From the NCBI RefSeq assembly GCF_965216485.1, contig NZ_OZ244162.1:992001-1056000 (forward strand): a DNA stretch of 64,000 bases. The letters are read 5' to 3'. Below the pieces are notes generated by a model, which worked only from the letters and a program-made list of their open reading frames with translations, was not told where the DNA came from and did no database searches. This stretch comes from Algiphilus sp965216485. GTDB taxonomy: Bacteria > Pseudomonadota > Gammaproteobacteria > Nevskiales > Nevskiaceae. The position numbers and the translations under genes were made by a program. Position 1 is the first letter of the stretch. Every line of letters starts with the position of its first letter. Shown here in pieces: positions 1-8,616 of this stretch.

Positions 1-1286
1 AAGTGGGCCATCACGAAATCGGCCGCGGCCGCGCTGCGCATTAGCCACTCTCGCGCGCCGGTCGCTTCGTACAGCGCCAGCAGGGCGCGGCCCATGTGCA
101 GGCTGTCGCCGAGGAAGGGCCCACGGCTGGATTCGACGTCGTGTCGAAAGCCGCCTTCCGGCAGGCCGCGTTCGGCGACCACCCAGCGTGCCGCGCCAAG
201 CGCCGCATCGAGTGCGGCTTGCTCACCGGTAAAGGCGTAATCGTGCACCAAGGCATGGATGGCCATTCCGTTGTGCAAGGCATAGCGGCTCTTGTCGATG
301 GCTGGCATGCCGCGTGCGCGGCGAGCCTGATCATCCAGGGCAAAGTAGTCGTGGGCCTTCTGGCCGGGGACCAGGTCCGCATCCTGACTGACGTAGAAGG
401 CACCCGATGCCGGGTCGCGCAGGAAGGAAAGCAGGTAACCCCGGATAGCACGTGCCGCATCCAGATACGCTGGATCTTCGAACTGAGCGTAGGCGCGGGC
501 GTAGATACGCAGCATGCCGGCTTGGGTGCGCATGATCTTCTCGTAGTGCGGGTTCTGCCAGTTGCCCCCCGTTGAGTACTGGTAGGCGCCACCCCACACC
601 GGATCGATCAGCGCCAGGGCGGCATCGAGGGTACGCCGGGCGCGTACTGCCTCGCGCGCATCGCCGGCAGCGGCACGCACCATCGCGTACTCGACGCTGT
701 CCCGGTCCATGAACTTCTGTACCGTGTCCAGGCCGCCCCGCTGATCGTCGTGGGCGTCGCGGTGGCGGCTGCGAAGGGTGGCGCGCAGCGAATCGGACAG
801 CAGCGCAGGATCGGTGTCTTCGGGCTGTGGCGCGGCGACGCCGTCGGCCTCCGGGCTTGGGTCGTCGACAATGGCCTTGAGCAGCCGCGCGAACGGCTCT
901 GGCGCGATATAGCCCGCTCGCTTGACGATCTCGGCGCCATCCGGACCGAAGAAGATCAACGCCGGCCAACCCCAGTCACGGTAGCGGTTGGCCAAGGCCG
1001 GGTGGGCATCATGGTCGACGCGGCTCACGACGTAATGGCGATCGAGCAGTGCCTGCACCTTGGCGTCGGTGAAGGTCTTCTGCTGCATGACATGGCACCA
1101 GTGACACCACACCGCCTCCAGATACAGAAAGACGAACCGCTCGTTCCGGCGGGCGCGCTCGAAGAGCGCAGGCGACCAGCTCTGCCAGTCGATGGCCACG
1201 TCCGGCGCGGCACGGGCCGGTGGGGCGGCGCTGAGGCCCATCGCAAGTGCGACGAGCAGGCTGAGCGTTGATAGTAGGCGCGTCAT
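1..1286 (-). CDS. DUF255 thioredoxin-fold protein (YyaL/SPATA20-like), 3' end cut by window edge
   Basis: The reading frame continues past the left edge, so the C-terminus is missing. The N-terminus is a likely Sec signal peptide (MTRLLSTLSLLVALAMGLSA), followed by a thioredoxin-like domain with the redox motif WCHWC (Cys61 and Cys64). The segment GWPALIFFGPDGAEIVKRAG is typical of thioredoxin-fold proteins. The second half, with HYEKIMRTQAGMLRIYARAY and FLGDSLHMGRALLALYEATG, resembles the alpha/alpha-barrel part of DUF255 proteins (YyaL, human SPATA20). These combine a thioredoxin domain with a six-hairpin glycosidase-like domain and have no settled substrate. Export would place the protein in the periplasm. 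ATG at 1286 is the first start that gives an intact signal peptide. Confidence 0.85.
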   Translation of the reverse strand, partial: MTRLLSTLSLLVALAMGLSAAPPARAAPDVAIDWQSWSPALFERARRNERFVFLYLEAVWCHWCHVMQQKTFTDAKVQALLDRHYVVSRVDHDAHPALANRYRDWGWPALIFFGPDGAEIVKRAGYIAPEPFARLLKAIVDDPSPEADGVAAPQPEDTDPALLSDSLRATLRSRHRDAHDDQRGGLDTVQKFMDRDSVEYAMVRAAAGDAREAVRARRTLDAALALIDPVWGGAYQYSTGGNWQNPHYEKIMRTQAGMLRIYARAYAQFEDPAYLDAARAIRGYLLSFLRDPASGAFYVSQDADLVPGQKAHDYFALDDQARRARGMPAIDKSRYALHNGMAIHALVHDYAFTGEQAALDAALGAARWVVAERGLPEGGFRHDVESSRGPFLGDSLHMGRALLALYEATGAREWLMRSAAAADFVMAH

Positions 1287-1372
1287 GTTCTTACTACGTG
1301 CCTGCCCGCACCTTCGATGCAGCGGTCTCGGTGTGCCGGGCCACGGCATGGGCCCGGCACCGTGACGGCAAC

Positions 1373-2041
1373 CTAGCGCAGATGTCTGCCCAGGAAGTCG
1401 AGACTGCGATCCCAGGCCAGTTGGGCCGCCTCGGCGTCGTAGTAGTCCCAGTCCTCGTTGCCGAAGGCGTGGGGCGCGTCGTAGCGGTAGACGGTGTAAT
1501 CCACGCCCCCCGCCTGCAGCTTGGCTTCCAGTGCGTCCACGGCTTCGGGCGGGAACATCTGATCCTGGTTGCCGTAGTGCGCAAGCAGAGGGATCCGTAT
1601 GGTCGAAGGGTCTCCGGCCTCGGCAGGAGGAATGCCGTACCAGGCCACCGCGGCGTCCAGCTCCGGGGCGTGGATCGCGCCCAGGATCGACAGCACGCCT
1701 CCCATGCAGAAGCCCATGGTGGCAACCTTGGCGCTGTCCTGCTTGAGGTGCTGAATGGCGCCGCGCACGTCCTGATGCGCGGCGTCGCCAAAGTCCAGGC
1801 CGGTCATCTTGTGTTCGGCCTCGGCGGCATCCAGTGCGCGCGCGCCGCGGTAGAGGTCCGGCACCAGCGCGCGATAACCTGCCTCGGCCAGACGGTTGGC
1901 GACGCGCTCGATCTGGTCGTTGATGCCCCACCATTCCTGGATGACGACGACGCCGGGCGCGTTGCCGCCCGCCTCGGGTTCGACATAATAAGCGGGGGCG
2001 GTGTTGCCATCGGGGCGGATGAAACTGTGGTTGGCGGGCAT
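1373..2041 (-). CDS. Dienelactone hydrolase family protein
   Basis: This 222-residue cytoplasmic alpha/beta hydrolase matches the dienelactone hydrolase family (carboxymethylenebutenolidase-like) in size and motifs. The cysteine nucleophile lies in GFCMGG (Cys112), Asp160 is in the NQD segment, and the histidine is in DAPHAF (His191), so the Cys-Asp-His triad is complete. The motif VVVIQEWWGIN near the N-terminus is also family-typical. The start at 2041 is chosen over an in-frame upstream ATG because GGAGGA sits seven bases ahead of it. The substrate is unknown; many such homologues are general esterases rather than part of chlorocatechol degradation. The neighbours give no pathway context. 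Confidence 0.9.
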   Translation of the reverse strand: MPANHSFIRPDGNTAPAYYVEPEAGGNAPGVVVIQEWWGINDQIERVANRLAEAGYRALVPDLYRGARALDAAEAEHKMTGLDFGDAAHQDVRGAIQHLKQDSAKVATMGFCMGGVLSILGAIHAPELDAAVAWYGIPPAEAGDPSTIRIPLLAHYGNQDQMFPPEAVDALEAKLQAGGVDYTVYRYDAPHAFGNEDWDYYDAEAAQLAWDRSLDFLGRHLR

Positions 2042-2222
2042 GGGCGTCCTCCATCGGTTGAATGCCAAGGGTGAGCGTACTGGCTTGCTCTCCCGGCGTC
2101 AGTGTCTTCGACCGGATGGTGCAGTCGTACCGCCGCCACGAGTCCGATGCGGTCTTCGTTTTCGCGACGTGGTCGGCCGCGCTGTCGTGCCCTTTCGGCA
2201 CCCTGCAAGAGAAGGAGAAGGA

Positions 2223-2945
2223 GTGGCCAAGCCCGCGAGACGCCTGCTGATAACGCGATGGAGCAGCGTGCTGTTTCCTTTCTATCGGCGCTACCCCTTT
2301 CGTCATCCCACCTCGATCCGCAGTGCCAATGATCGCGGCTGCATCGACTTCACGCTGGGCGTGTTCTGCAACCGCATCCCGAAGGCGGCGAACTCCTCGG
2401 TGATCAGCGGTCTGGCTTCGCTCAAGACCGGCGAGCACGTTCCATCCAAACCGGCGAAAGAAATGTTCCGCCCGCCCTCCAGCCTGTCGCAGACCGAGCT
2501 GGACGACTTCGAATCGCTGTTCAAGTTCGCGATAGTGCGCAACCCCTTTGCGCGCACCCTGTCGGCCTATCTCGACAAGATCGAGCGCAAGGGCAAGATC
2601 GACGGCTACGAGACCAACTTTCCGGACTTCATGGATTACCTTGAGCGCGGCGGCCTGTACCGCAATGCGCACTGGGCGCCGCAATCCGCGCTGTTGCTGA
2701 TCCCCCCGGAGCGCTATGACTTCTTCGGGCGCGTCGAGCGCTTCGATGACGACATGCAACAGGTCTACGCGCGCCTGCGCGAGCCTGCCGAGGGCTACGC
2801 GCCACGTTCGATCTATCAGAACTACACCGGTGCCAGCGAGAAGGCGCGTCGCTATTACACCCCACGTCAGGTCGAACAGGTGCGCACGCTTTTCCGGGAG
2901 GATTTCGAGCGCTTCGGATACGAAGATCGACTCGACCTCAGCTGA
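2223..2945 (+). CDS. Sulfotransferase family 2 protein
   Basis: The product of 240 residues resembles the carbohydrate sulfotransferases of the Sulfotransfer_2 family, which move sulfate from PAPS to a glycan or lipid hydroxyl. The 5'-phosphosulfate loop is CNRIPKAANSS (about residues 49-59). The 3'-phosphate-binding segment is RNPFARTLSAYLDK (106-119), with the expected Arg and Ser. The GTG at 2223 is chosen because AGAAGGAGAAGGA lies immediately upstream and because the family fold begins near here. The open frame extends further 5', but that part is compositionally poor and overlaps the divergent gene. No glycan biosynthesis genes are adjacent, so the acceptor is unknown. Confidence 0.85.
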   Translation: MAKPARRLLITRWSSVLFPFYRRYPFRHPTSIRSANDRGCIDFTLGVFCNRIPKAANSSVISGLASLKTGEHVPSKPAKEMFRPPSSLSQTELDDFESLFKFAIVRNPFARTLSAYLDKIERKGKIDGYETNFPDFMDYLERGGLYRNAHWAPQSALLLIPPERYDFFGRVERFDDDMQQVYARLREPAEGYAPRSIYQNYTGASEKARRYYTPRQVEQVRTLFREDFERFGYEDRLDLS

Positions 2946-2981
2946 GGGCGTGGCCGCAGCCTCTGCCTGCGTCACCGGGCT

Positions 2982-2990
2982 TGCTATCCT
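2982..2990 (+). promoter_or_regulatory. Extended -10 candidate for the CocE-type hydrolase gene
   Basis: TGCTATCCT has a TGn extension and a -10-like hexamer about 70 bases before the ATG at 3059. No convincing -35 is seen. The same TGCTAnnnT pattern precedes trpG and lgt. A short inverted repeat (ACGGCCAC/GTGGCCGT, 3027-3043) lies in the leader just before the ribosome-binding site. Confidence 0.35.
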
Positions 2991-3058
2991 TACCCGCTGA
3001 TCAACGCACCGCGCCTGGTTGGCGTCACGGCCACCGTGGCCGTCCTGGGGGAGACCAC

Positions 3059-4930
3059 ATGAAGCACACCATTCCTGCGCTGGCCCTGTCCGCACTGTTG
3101 GCACTGGGCATCGCCGGCTGCTCGGACAGCAGCACCCCTTCGTCCGGATCGGGACCCAACGCATCGGGCGAGCGTCCGACGACGGCCGCGACGCGCTGGC
3201 AGAACTATGAGCGGGCGGTGGAGTACCCGGCGACCACCGCCGAGGATGCCTTTATCGCCATGCGTGACGGCGTGCAGATTGCGGCGCGCATCGTGCGCCC
3301 AACCGATGCCGAGGGCGCGGTGGTGGCAGCACCGCTGCCGGTGATCCTGACCATCAATGGCTACAACAGCCGGCTGATCGGGGACGTGCTTCCCAGTACC
3401 GACTTCTTCGTGCAACGCGGCTACGTGCATGTCTTCGTCGATGAACGCGGGACCGGCAGCTCCGGTGGCAAGTGGGAGTCCTTCGGGGAAGTGGCACAGG
3501 CCGACTTCCTGGAAGTACTGCAATGGATCGACAGTCAGCCCTGGAGCGCCGGCCGGGTCGGCACCTGGGGCCCGTCCTACATGGGCATCACGCAGTTCTT
3601 CGCGGCCAAGCACCAGCATCCGTCCCTGAAGGCCATGTTCCCCATCGTGCCGATGGGCGATGCCTACCGCGATATCGTCTTCACGGGTGGTCAGATCAAC
3701 GCCGGCTTCATTCCGCTCTGGGTGGGGCTGGTCAACGGATTGGGTGCACTGCCGGTGGCGGCCCTGCAGGAGAATCCACTGGGCGGAGTCAACGTGCTGC
3801 TCGACCATGTCACGCAGTCGCTGTTGGCCTTCTCCGCAGGCACCGTCAGCGAAGCGCTGCTGGGCACTGACAAGGTCTATGACGGACCCTTCTGGCGCGC
3901 GCGCTCGCCACTGGAAGTGGCGGACCGGGTGCAGGTGCCGACCTTCCTCGTCGGCGGCCTCAATGATTTGTTCCAGCGCGGCACACCGCTGTTGTACGAA
4001 GCCTTGAAGGACCACACCGAGGCCAAGCTACTGATTGGTCCCTGGACCCACCTGGAAGGCTCCTTCGGCGGTGGCCTGCCGGCGGATGGCGTGCCCAGTC
4101 TGGATGCCATCGCACTGCAGTGGTTCGACCGCTACCTCAAGGGCATGGCGAATGGCGCCGAGCAGCAGCCGGACGTGACCCAGTACCTGTACGGGGAAGA
4201 GCGCTATGTCATCGAAGCCGACTGGCCGCATCCCGAGGCACGCGCGATGACACTGCACCTGCGCGGCGATCAGAGCCTGTCCGCGGAGCCTGCACAGGCC
4301 GGGGAGGCGAGCAATCTCGTGCTGCAGCAGCCGCTCAACGGGCTGTGCTCAATGAGTGCGAGCCAGTGGACCGCAGGCGTCATCGGCTTGTTGCCGCTGC
4401 CCTGTGCCACCGACAACCGCATCACCGAGCTGCTGGAAACGACCTACACAACGGCCCCGCTGGAGCGCGATCTCTATATCAACGGCCCCATCCAGGCCAA
4501 CGTCTGGGTATCGACCACGGCACTCGAGGCGGGCGTGGTGGTCCGCATCACGGATGTCTATCCCGACGGGCGCTCGCAGGAGATCACCAATGGCATCCTG
4601 ACGGCATCGATGCGCGCGGTGGATGACAGTCGGGCGCGGCTGCTGGACGGTCAATCCATTCAGCCCTGGCACGTCTTTACCGAGGCGGCCCGTCAGCCGC
4701 TGTCACCGGGCGAGATCGTTGCCCTGAATGTCGAGGTCTTCCCCTCCAGCTTCGTCATCAAGCAGGGGCATGCACTTCGGGTCAGCGTGGGCGCCAGCGA
4801 CCTGCCGCACGGCCTGCCGCCGCTTCCGGATCTCGTGCGCGGTGTGGCTGGCCTGTTGACCGTCTACAGCGACGCCGACCATCCCTCGCATGTGGTGTTG
4901 CCCGTGGTCGACACGATTCCGGCGCCCTGA
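3059..4930 (+). CDS. CocE/NonD-family hydrolase, predicted lipoprotein
   Basis: The N-terminus MKHTIPALALSALLALGIAGC ends in a lipobox with Cys21, so the 623-residue protein is probably lipid-anchored. The catalytic domain carries GTWGPSYMG (Ser173 in a G-x-S-x-G context) and the preceding FVDERGTGSSGG loop of CocE/X-Pro dipeptidyl-peptidase S15 hydrolases. Asp and His of the triad probably lie in GGLNDLF and GPWTHLEG. The C-terminal third (from about residue 440) matches the jelly-roll X-Pro_dipeptidyl C-terminal domain. Known relatives hydrolyse esters, glutaryl-acylases or X-Pro peptides, so the substrate here is open. ATG 3059 follows GGGGGAGACCAC, a good ribosome-binding site, and removes a meaningless 26-codon extension. 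Confidence 0.9.
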   Translation: MKHTIPALALSALLALGIAGCSDSSTPSSGSGPNASGERPTTAATRWQNYERAVEYPATTAEDAFIAMRDGVQIAARIVRPTDAEGAVVAAPLPVILTINGYNSRLIGDVLPSTDFFVQRGYVHVFVDERGTGSSGGKWESFGEVAQADFLEVLQWIDSQPWSAGRVGTWGPSYMGITQFFAAKHQHPSLKAMFPIVPMGDAYRDIVFTGGQINAGFIPLWVGLVNGLGALPVAALQENPLGGVNVLLDHVTQSLLAFSAGTVSEALLGTDKVYDGPFWRARSPLEVADRVQVPTFLVGGLNDLFQRGTPLLYEALKDHTEAKLLIGPWTHLEGSFGGGLPADGVPSLDAIALQWFDRYLKGMANGAEQQPDVTQYLYGEERYVIEADWPHPEARAMTLHLRGDQSLSAEPAQAGEASNLVLQQPLNGLCSMSASQWTAGVIGLLPLPCATDNRITELLETTYTTAPLERDLYINGPIQANVWVSTTALEAGVVVRITDVYPDGRSQEITNGILTASMRAVDDSRARLLDGQSIQPWHVFTEAARQPLSPGEIVALNVEVFPSSFVIKQGHALRVSVGASDLPHGLPPLPDLVRGVAGLLTVYSDADHPSHVVLPVVDTIPAP

Positions 4931-4958
4931 GCGCGATGCGTGCGCGCCCGCTTCGCGA

Positions 4959-5390
4959 TCAGCGGATGATCCAGAGCAGCTGCGCGGGCCGGCCGCGATC
5001 GATCCAGACCACCGCATTCTGGTGAAAGCGGGCACCTAGCCGGCGCGCTTCGCCGCGGGTGAGATCGGCCACGATGAGGCTGTGTTCATCGGGCCAGGCG
5101 CCCGTGGTCGCGGTATTGCAGGCCGGCAGCATCGGATGCGGCATGGCGTGGAGCAGATGCAGCAATGCAGCCTGGAGGCGGCGATTGGCAGCGCATCCGA
5201 GAGGCAGACTGCGCGGATTGCAGGCGGTGACGATGGCCGCCTGCCGGCTGCCATGCAGCGCCAGCCAGTCGTCAACGGCAGGTGCCGTCTGGCCGATGCG
5301 CACCTCGTCGGTGGCCGTGGGCAGAAAGACCCGGTAGCGCGTGGCGCGATAGGGGGCTTCCAGGCGTTGCAGGGCAGCGGAACGGGTCAC
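4959..5390 (-). CDS. DUF3293 domain protein
   Basis: This small protein of about 143 residues has the ITACNPxS-like segment AAIVTACNPRSLPLG and a C-terminal GARFHQNAVVWID, the two landmarks I associate with DUF3293. The family has no known function. There is no signal peptide or transmembrane segment, so it should be cytoplasmic. The start is a GTG at 5390, with no strong ribosome-binding site, so the exact N-terminus is uncertain. It is divergent from trpG. Confidence 0.7.
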   Translation of the reverse strand: MTRSAALQRLEAPYRATRYRVFLPTATDEVRIGQTAPAVDDWLALHGSRQAAIVTACNPRSLPLGCAANRRLQAALLHLLHAMPHPMLPACNTATTGAWPDEHSLIVADLTRGEARRLGARFHQNAVVWIDRGRPAQLLWIIR

Positions 5391-5468
5391 GGCATCGCTA
5401 CGGCATCAGTGATCACTGCACGATGCGCCGCCCGCGGCGGCGATGCAAGCTTGGGATGCTGGCAGGCT

Positions 5469-5477
5469 TGCTACCAT
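5469..5477 (+). promoter_or_regulatory. Extended -10 candidate upstream of trpG
   Basis: TGCTACCAT has a TGn extension and a TAnnnT hexamer, which would place transcription start near 5484, about 36 bases before the trpG ATG. No good -35 is visible. A perfect 12-bp palindrome CAGTGATCACTG lies further upstream at 5407-5418. Confidence 0.35.
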
Positions 5478-5520
5478 TGCGCCCTCGCGCGCGTACCCGC
5501 GTCCCCAGTTCGGTGCCGTC

Positions 5521-6120
5521 ATGGTCCTTGTTGTCGACAACTACGATTCCTTCACCTACAACCTCGTGCAGTATCTGGGCGAGATCGGTGCGGCCGTCGA
5601 TGTGGTGCGCAATGACGCCATGAGCGTGGATGACATGCTGGCGCGCGCGCCGGACCACATCCTGCTCTCGCCGGGGCCCTGCACGCCCAATGAGGCCGGG
5701 GTCTGTCTCGAACTGATTGCCCGCGCCGCTGGTCGCATTCCAATCTTCGGCGTCTGCCTGGGGCATCAGGCCATTGGTCAGGCCTTTGGCGGCAGCGTGG
5801 TGCGCGCACGCGAAGTCATGCACGGCAAGACCTCGGCCATTCACCATACCGGTGAGGGGGTCTTCGCCGGTTTGGCAAGTCCGTTGACCGCCACTCGCTA
5901 TCATTCCTTGATCGTTGCCAAGGAAGGCCTTCCCGATTGCCTGGAACTGACCGCCTGGACCGAAACCGCTGCCGGGGAAGTCGACGAGATCATGGGCTTT
6001 CGTCATCGCAGCCTGCCGATCGAAGGCGTGCAGTTCCATCCGGAATCCATCCTCTCCGAACACGGCCACGCCATGCTGCGTACCTTCCTCGACTACCGCG
6101 TGGCGGAAGCCGTCGAATGA
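5521..6120 (+). CDS. trpG: Anthranilate synthase component II (glutamine amidotransferase)
   Basis: This 199-residue class I glutamine amidotransferase supplies ammonia from glutamine to the chorismate-using TrpE subunit, the first step of tryptophan synthesis. The N-terminal VVDNYDSFTYNLVQYLG and the nucleophile in GVCLGHQAIGQ (Cys79) are diagnostic, and His173-Glu175 in QFHPES complete the triad. Similar proteins also serve PabB in folate synthesis, and in many gammaproteobacteria one subunit does both jobs. The position ahead of trpD and trpC supports the tryptophan role. trpE is not in this window, as in Pseudomonas-type genomes. The start at 5521 aligns with family N-termini. Confidence 0.95.
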   Translation: MVLVVDNYDSFTYNLVQYLGEIGAAVDVVRNDAMSVDDMLARAPDHILLSPGPCTPNEAGVCLELIARAAGRIPIFGVCLGHQAIGQAFGGSVVRAREVMHGKTSAIHHTGEGVFAGLASPLTATRYHSLIVAKEGLPDCLELTAWTETAAGEVDEIMGFRHRSLPIEGVQFHPESILSEHGHAMLRTFLDYRVAEAVE

Positions 6121-6231
6121 GCGGCAATCGCGTTGCGATGCTGGGGCCTGCTTCACTGCCGGGCGGGATGGCGATGGCCTTCGTTTTCTCCCGCTGCCCC
6201 GGCGGAACCTCCATCCACCGCATGTCGTGAT

Positions 6232-7269
6232 ATGACGAATTTCACTCCGCAACAGGCGCTGGCACGCGTCATCGACCACCGGGAAATCTTCCACGACGAG
6301 ATGGTTGCGCTGATGCGCAGCATCATGGGGGGTGAGGTATCTCCGGTATTGACCGCAGCCATCCTGACCGGGCTGCGTGTGAAGAAAGAGACCGTGGACG
6401 AAATCACCGCCGCGGCCCGCGTCATGCGCGAGTTTGCCCGTCCGGTGCCGCTTGCCGATCGCTCGCACTTCCTGGACATCGTCGGTACCGGGGGCGACGG
6501 CGCGCATACCTTCAACATCTCCACCGCTTCCATGTTCGTGGCGGCAGGAGCCGGCGCCAAGGTGGCAAAGCACGGCAACCGCTCGGTATCCAGCGCCTCC
6601 GGGGCTGCGGATGTCCTTTCGGCGCTCGGTGTGCAGATCGAGTTGCAGCCCGACCAGGTGGCGCAATCCATTGAGGCTTGCGGCATCGGCTTCATGTTCG
6701 CGCCCATCCATCACCCGGCGATGAAGGAAGTGGCGCCGGTACGCAAGGAAATGGGCGTGCGTACCATCTTCAACATTCTTGGCCCGCTGACCAATCCGGC
6801 CGATGCCCAGCACTGCCTGATGGGGGTGTTCCATCCGGATCTCGTCGGCATTCTGGCGCGCGTACTGGCCGAGCTCGGCCTGCAGCGGGCACTCGTGGTG
6901 TGGGGCCGCGACGGGCTCGACGAGATCACGCTGGGCGGTGCGACCTACTGCGCCGAAGTGCGCGACGGGGCCGTGCAGGAGTACGAGATTCATCCCGAGG
7001 ACTTCGGTCTGTCCATGGTGTCGAGCCGGCAGTTGGTGGTCGATGGACCGGAGGCGTCGCGCGCCATCATTGAAGGGGTGCTCGCCGATCAAGCGGGGCC
7101 GGCGCGCGACATCGTGCTGCTCAACGCCGGCGCCGCGCTCTATGCCGCCGGCATCGTCGACCGCATCGCGGATGGCATCGAGGCGGCGCGCGAGAGCCTG
7201 CGCTCCGGGGCGGCGGCGCAGAAGCTGTCTGAATTCGTGGCTATCACCCAGAAACTGTCCGCAGCATGA
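6232..7269 (+). CDS. trpD: Anthranilate phosphoribosyltransferase
   Basis: The 345-residue enzyme joins anthranilate to phosphoribosyl pyrophosphate. The PRPP-binding GTGGDGAHTFNIST, AKHGNRSVSS, GFMFAPIHHPAMK and RTIFNILGPLTNP motifs are all intact. The ATG at 6232 gives the usual family N-terminus (MTNFTPQQALARVI). The open frame upstream reads back over a 111-base gap after trpG that contains no recognisable domain. The stop overlaps the trpC start by four bases (ATGA), so trpD and trpC are translationally coupled. Confidence 0.96.
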   Translation: MTNFTPQQALARVIDHREIFHDEMVALMRSIMGGEVSPVLTAAILTGLRVKKETVDEITAAARVMREFARPVPLADRSHFLDIVGTGGDGAHTFNISTASMFVAAGAGAKVAKHGNRSVSSASGAADVLSALGVQIELQPDQVAQSIEACGIGFMFAPIHHPAMKEVAPVRKEMGVRTIFNILGPLTNPADAQHCLMGVFHPDLVGILARVLAELGLQRALVVWGRDGLDEITLGGATYCAEVRDGAVQEYEIHPEDFGLSMVSSRQLVVDGPEASRAIIEGVLADQAGPARDIVLLNAGAALYAAGIVDRIADGIEAARESLRSGAAAQKLSEFVAITQKLSAA

Positions 7270-8063
7270 GCGATATCCTGACTCAGATTCTCGACCGCAA
7301 GGCCGAGGAAGTGCGTGCCCTTCATCAGCGCTATTCCGATTGCGATCTGGAGGAGCTGGCGGCTGAGGGCGATGTGCCCCGCGGCTTCGTGGCGGCGCTG
7401 GACGACCGGGTGCAGCGTGGCGACGCTGCCGTCATCGCGGAGATCAAGCGGGCCAGCCCCAGCAAGGGGCTGATCCGCGAGGATTTCGATGGCGCCTGGC
7501 TGGCGCAGCGCTACGCCGAGGGCGGCGCATCGGCGCTGTCGGTATTGACCGATCGCGACTTCTTTGGCGGCAGTGCGGACGTGCTGCAGGCCGCACGTGC
7601 CGCCTGCTCGCTGCCGGTGCTGCGCAAGGATTTCCTCATCGATCCCAAGCAGGTGCTCGAGGCGCGCGCCATGGCGGCCGACTGCATCCTGCTCATCGCG
7701 GCCGCCTTGTCGCAGCAGCAGCTGCGCGAGCTTGATGCCGTGGCGCATGCCTGCGGCATGGATGTCCTGGTTGAGGTCCACAGCGCCGAGGAACTCGACA
7801 GCGTGCTGCAGGCTGAACTGCGGCCGGGATGGTTGCTGGGGATCAACAATCGCGACCTCAAGACCTTCGACACCCGTCTCGAGACCACGCTCGATCTGCT
7901 GCCGCGTCTGGACGAGGGTCGCTCGGTGGTGACCGAGAGCGGCATCCTCTCGGCCGCCGACGTGCAGCGCATGCGCGCCGCCGGCGTGCATCGTTTTCTT
8001 GTGGGCGAATCGCTGATGCGCGCGCCGGATCCCGGCGCGGCGCTGCAGCAACTGATCGCCTGA
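7266..8063 (+). CDS. trpC: Indole-3-glycerol-phosphate synthase
   Basis: This monofunctional 265-residue beta/alpha-barrel enzyme converts carboxyphenylamino-deoxyribulose phosphate to indole-3-glycerol phosphate in the tryptophan pathway. The family signature VIAEIKRASPSKG, the VLRKDFLID strand and the GINNRDL loop are present. The TrpF isomerase domain fused in enteric bacteria is absent, which is usual outside enterics. It starts inside the trpD stop (ATGA overlap). A short gap then leads to an OsmC gene in the same direction, probably on the same transcript. Confidence 0.96.
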   Translation: MSDILTQILDRKAEEVRALHQRYSDCDLEELAAEGDVPRGFVAALDDRVQRGDAAVIAEIKRASPSKGLIREDFDGAWLAQRYAEGGASALSVLTDRDFFGGSADVLQAARAACSLPVLRKDFLIDPKQVLEARAMAADCILLIAAALSQQQLRELDAVAHACGMDVLVEVHSAEELDSVLQAELRPGWLLGINNRDLKTFDTRLETTLDLLPRLDEGRSVVTESGILSAADVQRMRAAGVHRFLVGESLMRAPDPGAALQQLIA

Positions 8064-8083
8064 TCGTCTCATCAGGAGCCGGC

Positions 8084-8509
8084 ATGGAAGTCACGCTTTC
8101 CCATACCAGTGGCGCGCAGTTCGTCGGAGAGACCGGCAGTGGTCATGCCATTGTCATCGATGGTCCGGAGGATATCGGCGGCCGCAATACCGGTGCGCGT
8201 CCGATGGAACTGATGCTGCTCTCGGTGGGCGCCTGTTCGGCCGTGGATGTGCTGCACATCCTGCGCAAGGGCAGGGCGCCGGTGGTGGACTGCAAGGTAC
8301 GCGTCAAGGGAACGCGCGCCGACACGGACCCCAAGGTGTTCACCGACATCGCCCTGCATTTCACCGTCATTGGCTCCGGGCTGAAGGCAAGCCAGGTCGA
8401 GCGCGCGGTGCAGTTGTCGGCCGAGAAATACTGTTCGGCTTCGATCATGCTGGGCGCCTCGGCACGCATCACGCACAGCGTCGATATCGAGGAACCCGCA
8501 GCCCCCTAA
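8084..8509 (+). CDS. OsmC/Ohr-family protein
   Basis: The product has 141 residues. The segment NTGARPMELMLLSVGACSAV, with its conserved cysteine, is the OsmC-fold hallmark. A second cysteine occurs in SAEKYCSASIMLG, at the spot where OsmC and Ohr carry their peroxidatic/resolving pair. OsmC-like proteins reduce organic hydroperoxides with thiol or lipoyl reductants, and this YhfA-like subgroup is less well studied. CAGGAG lies eight bases before the ATG. The gene follows trpC by 20 bases and may be co-transcribed with it. Confidence 0.85.
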   Translation: MEVTLSHTSGAQFVGETGSGHAIVIDGPEDIGGRNTGARPMELMLLSVGACSAVDVLHILRKGRAPVVDCKVRVKGTRADTDPKVFTDIALHFTVIGSGLKASQVERAVQLSAEKYCSASIMLGASARITHSVDIEEPAAP

Positions 8510-8533
8510 CGTGGTCCGCGACGGACCCACGTT
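8508..8533. other. Hairpin between the OsmC gene and speD
   Basis: AACGTGG-TCCG pairs with CGGACCCACGTT across a CG-rich turn, with one bulged base, and overlaps the OsmC stop codon. It is not followed by a T-run, so it may be an mRNA-end structure rather than a standard terminator. A CATAAT -10-like hexamer (8550-8555) follows, consistent with a separate speD promoter. Confidence 0.35.
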
Positions 8534-8616
8534 CGTCAACAGACTGTTCCATAATGCGGCCCCGCGGCAGTGTCGCCGCGGTGTCGCAGCCCACCACTGT
8601 TCCGGAGACGCTGACC

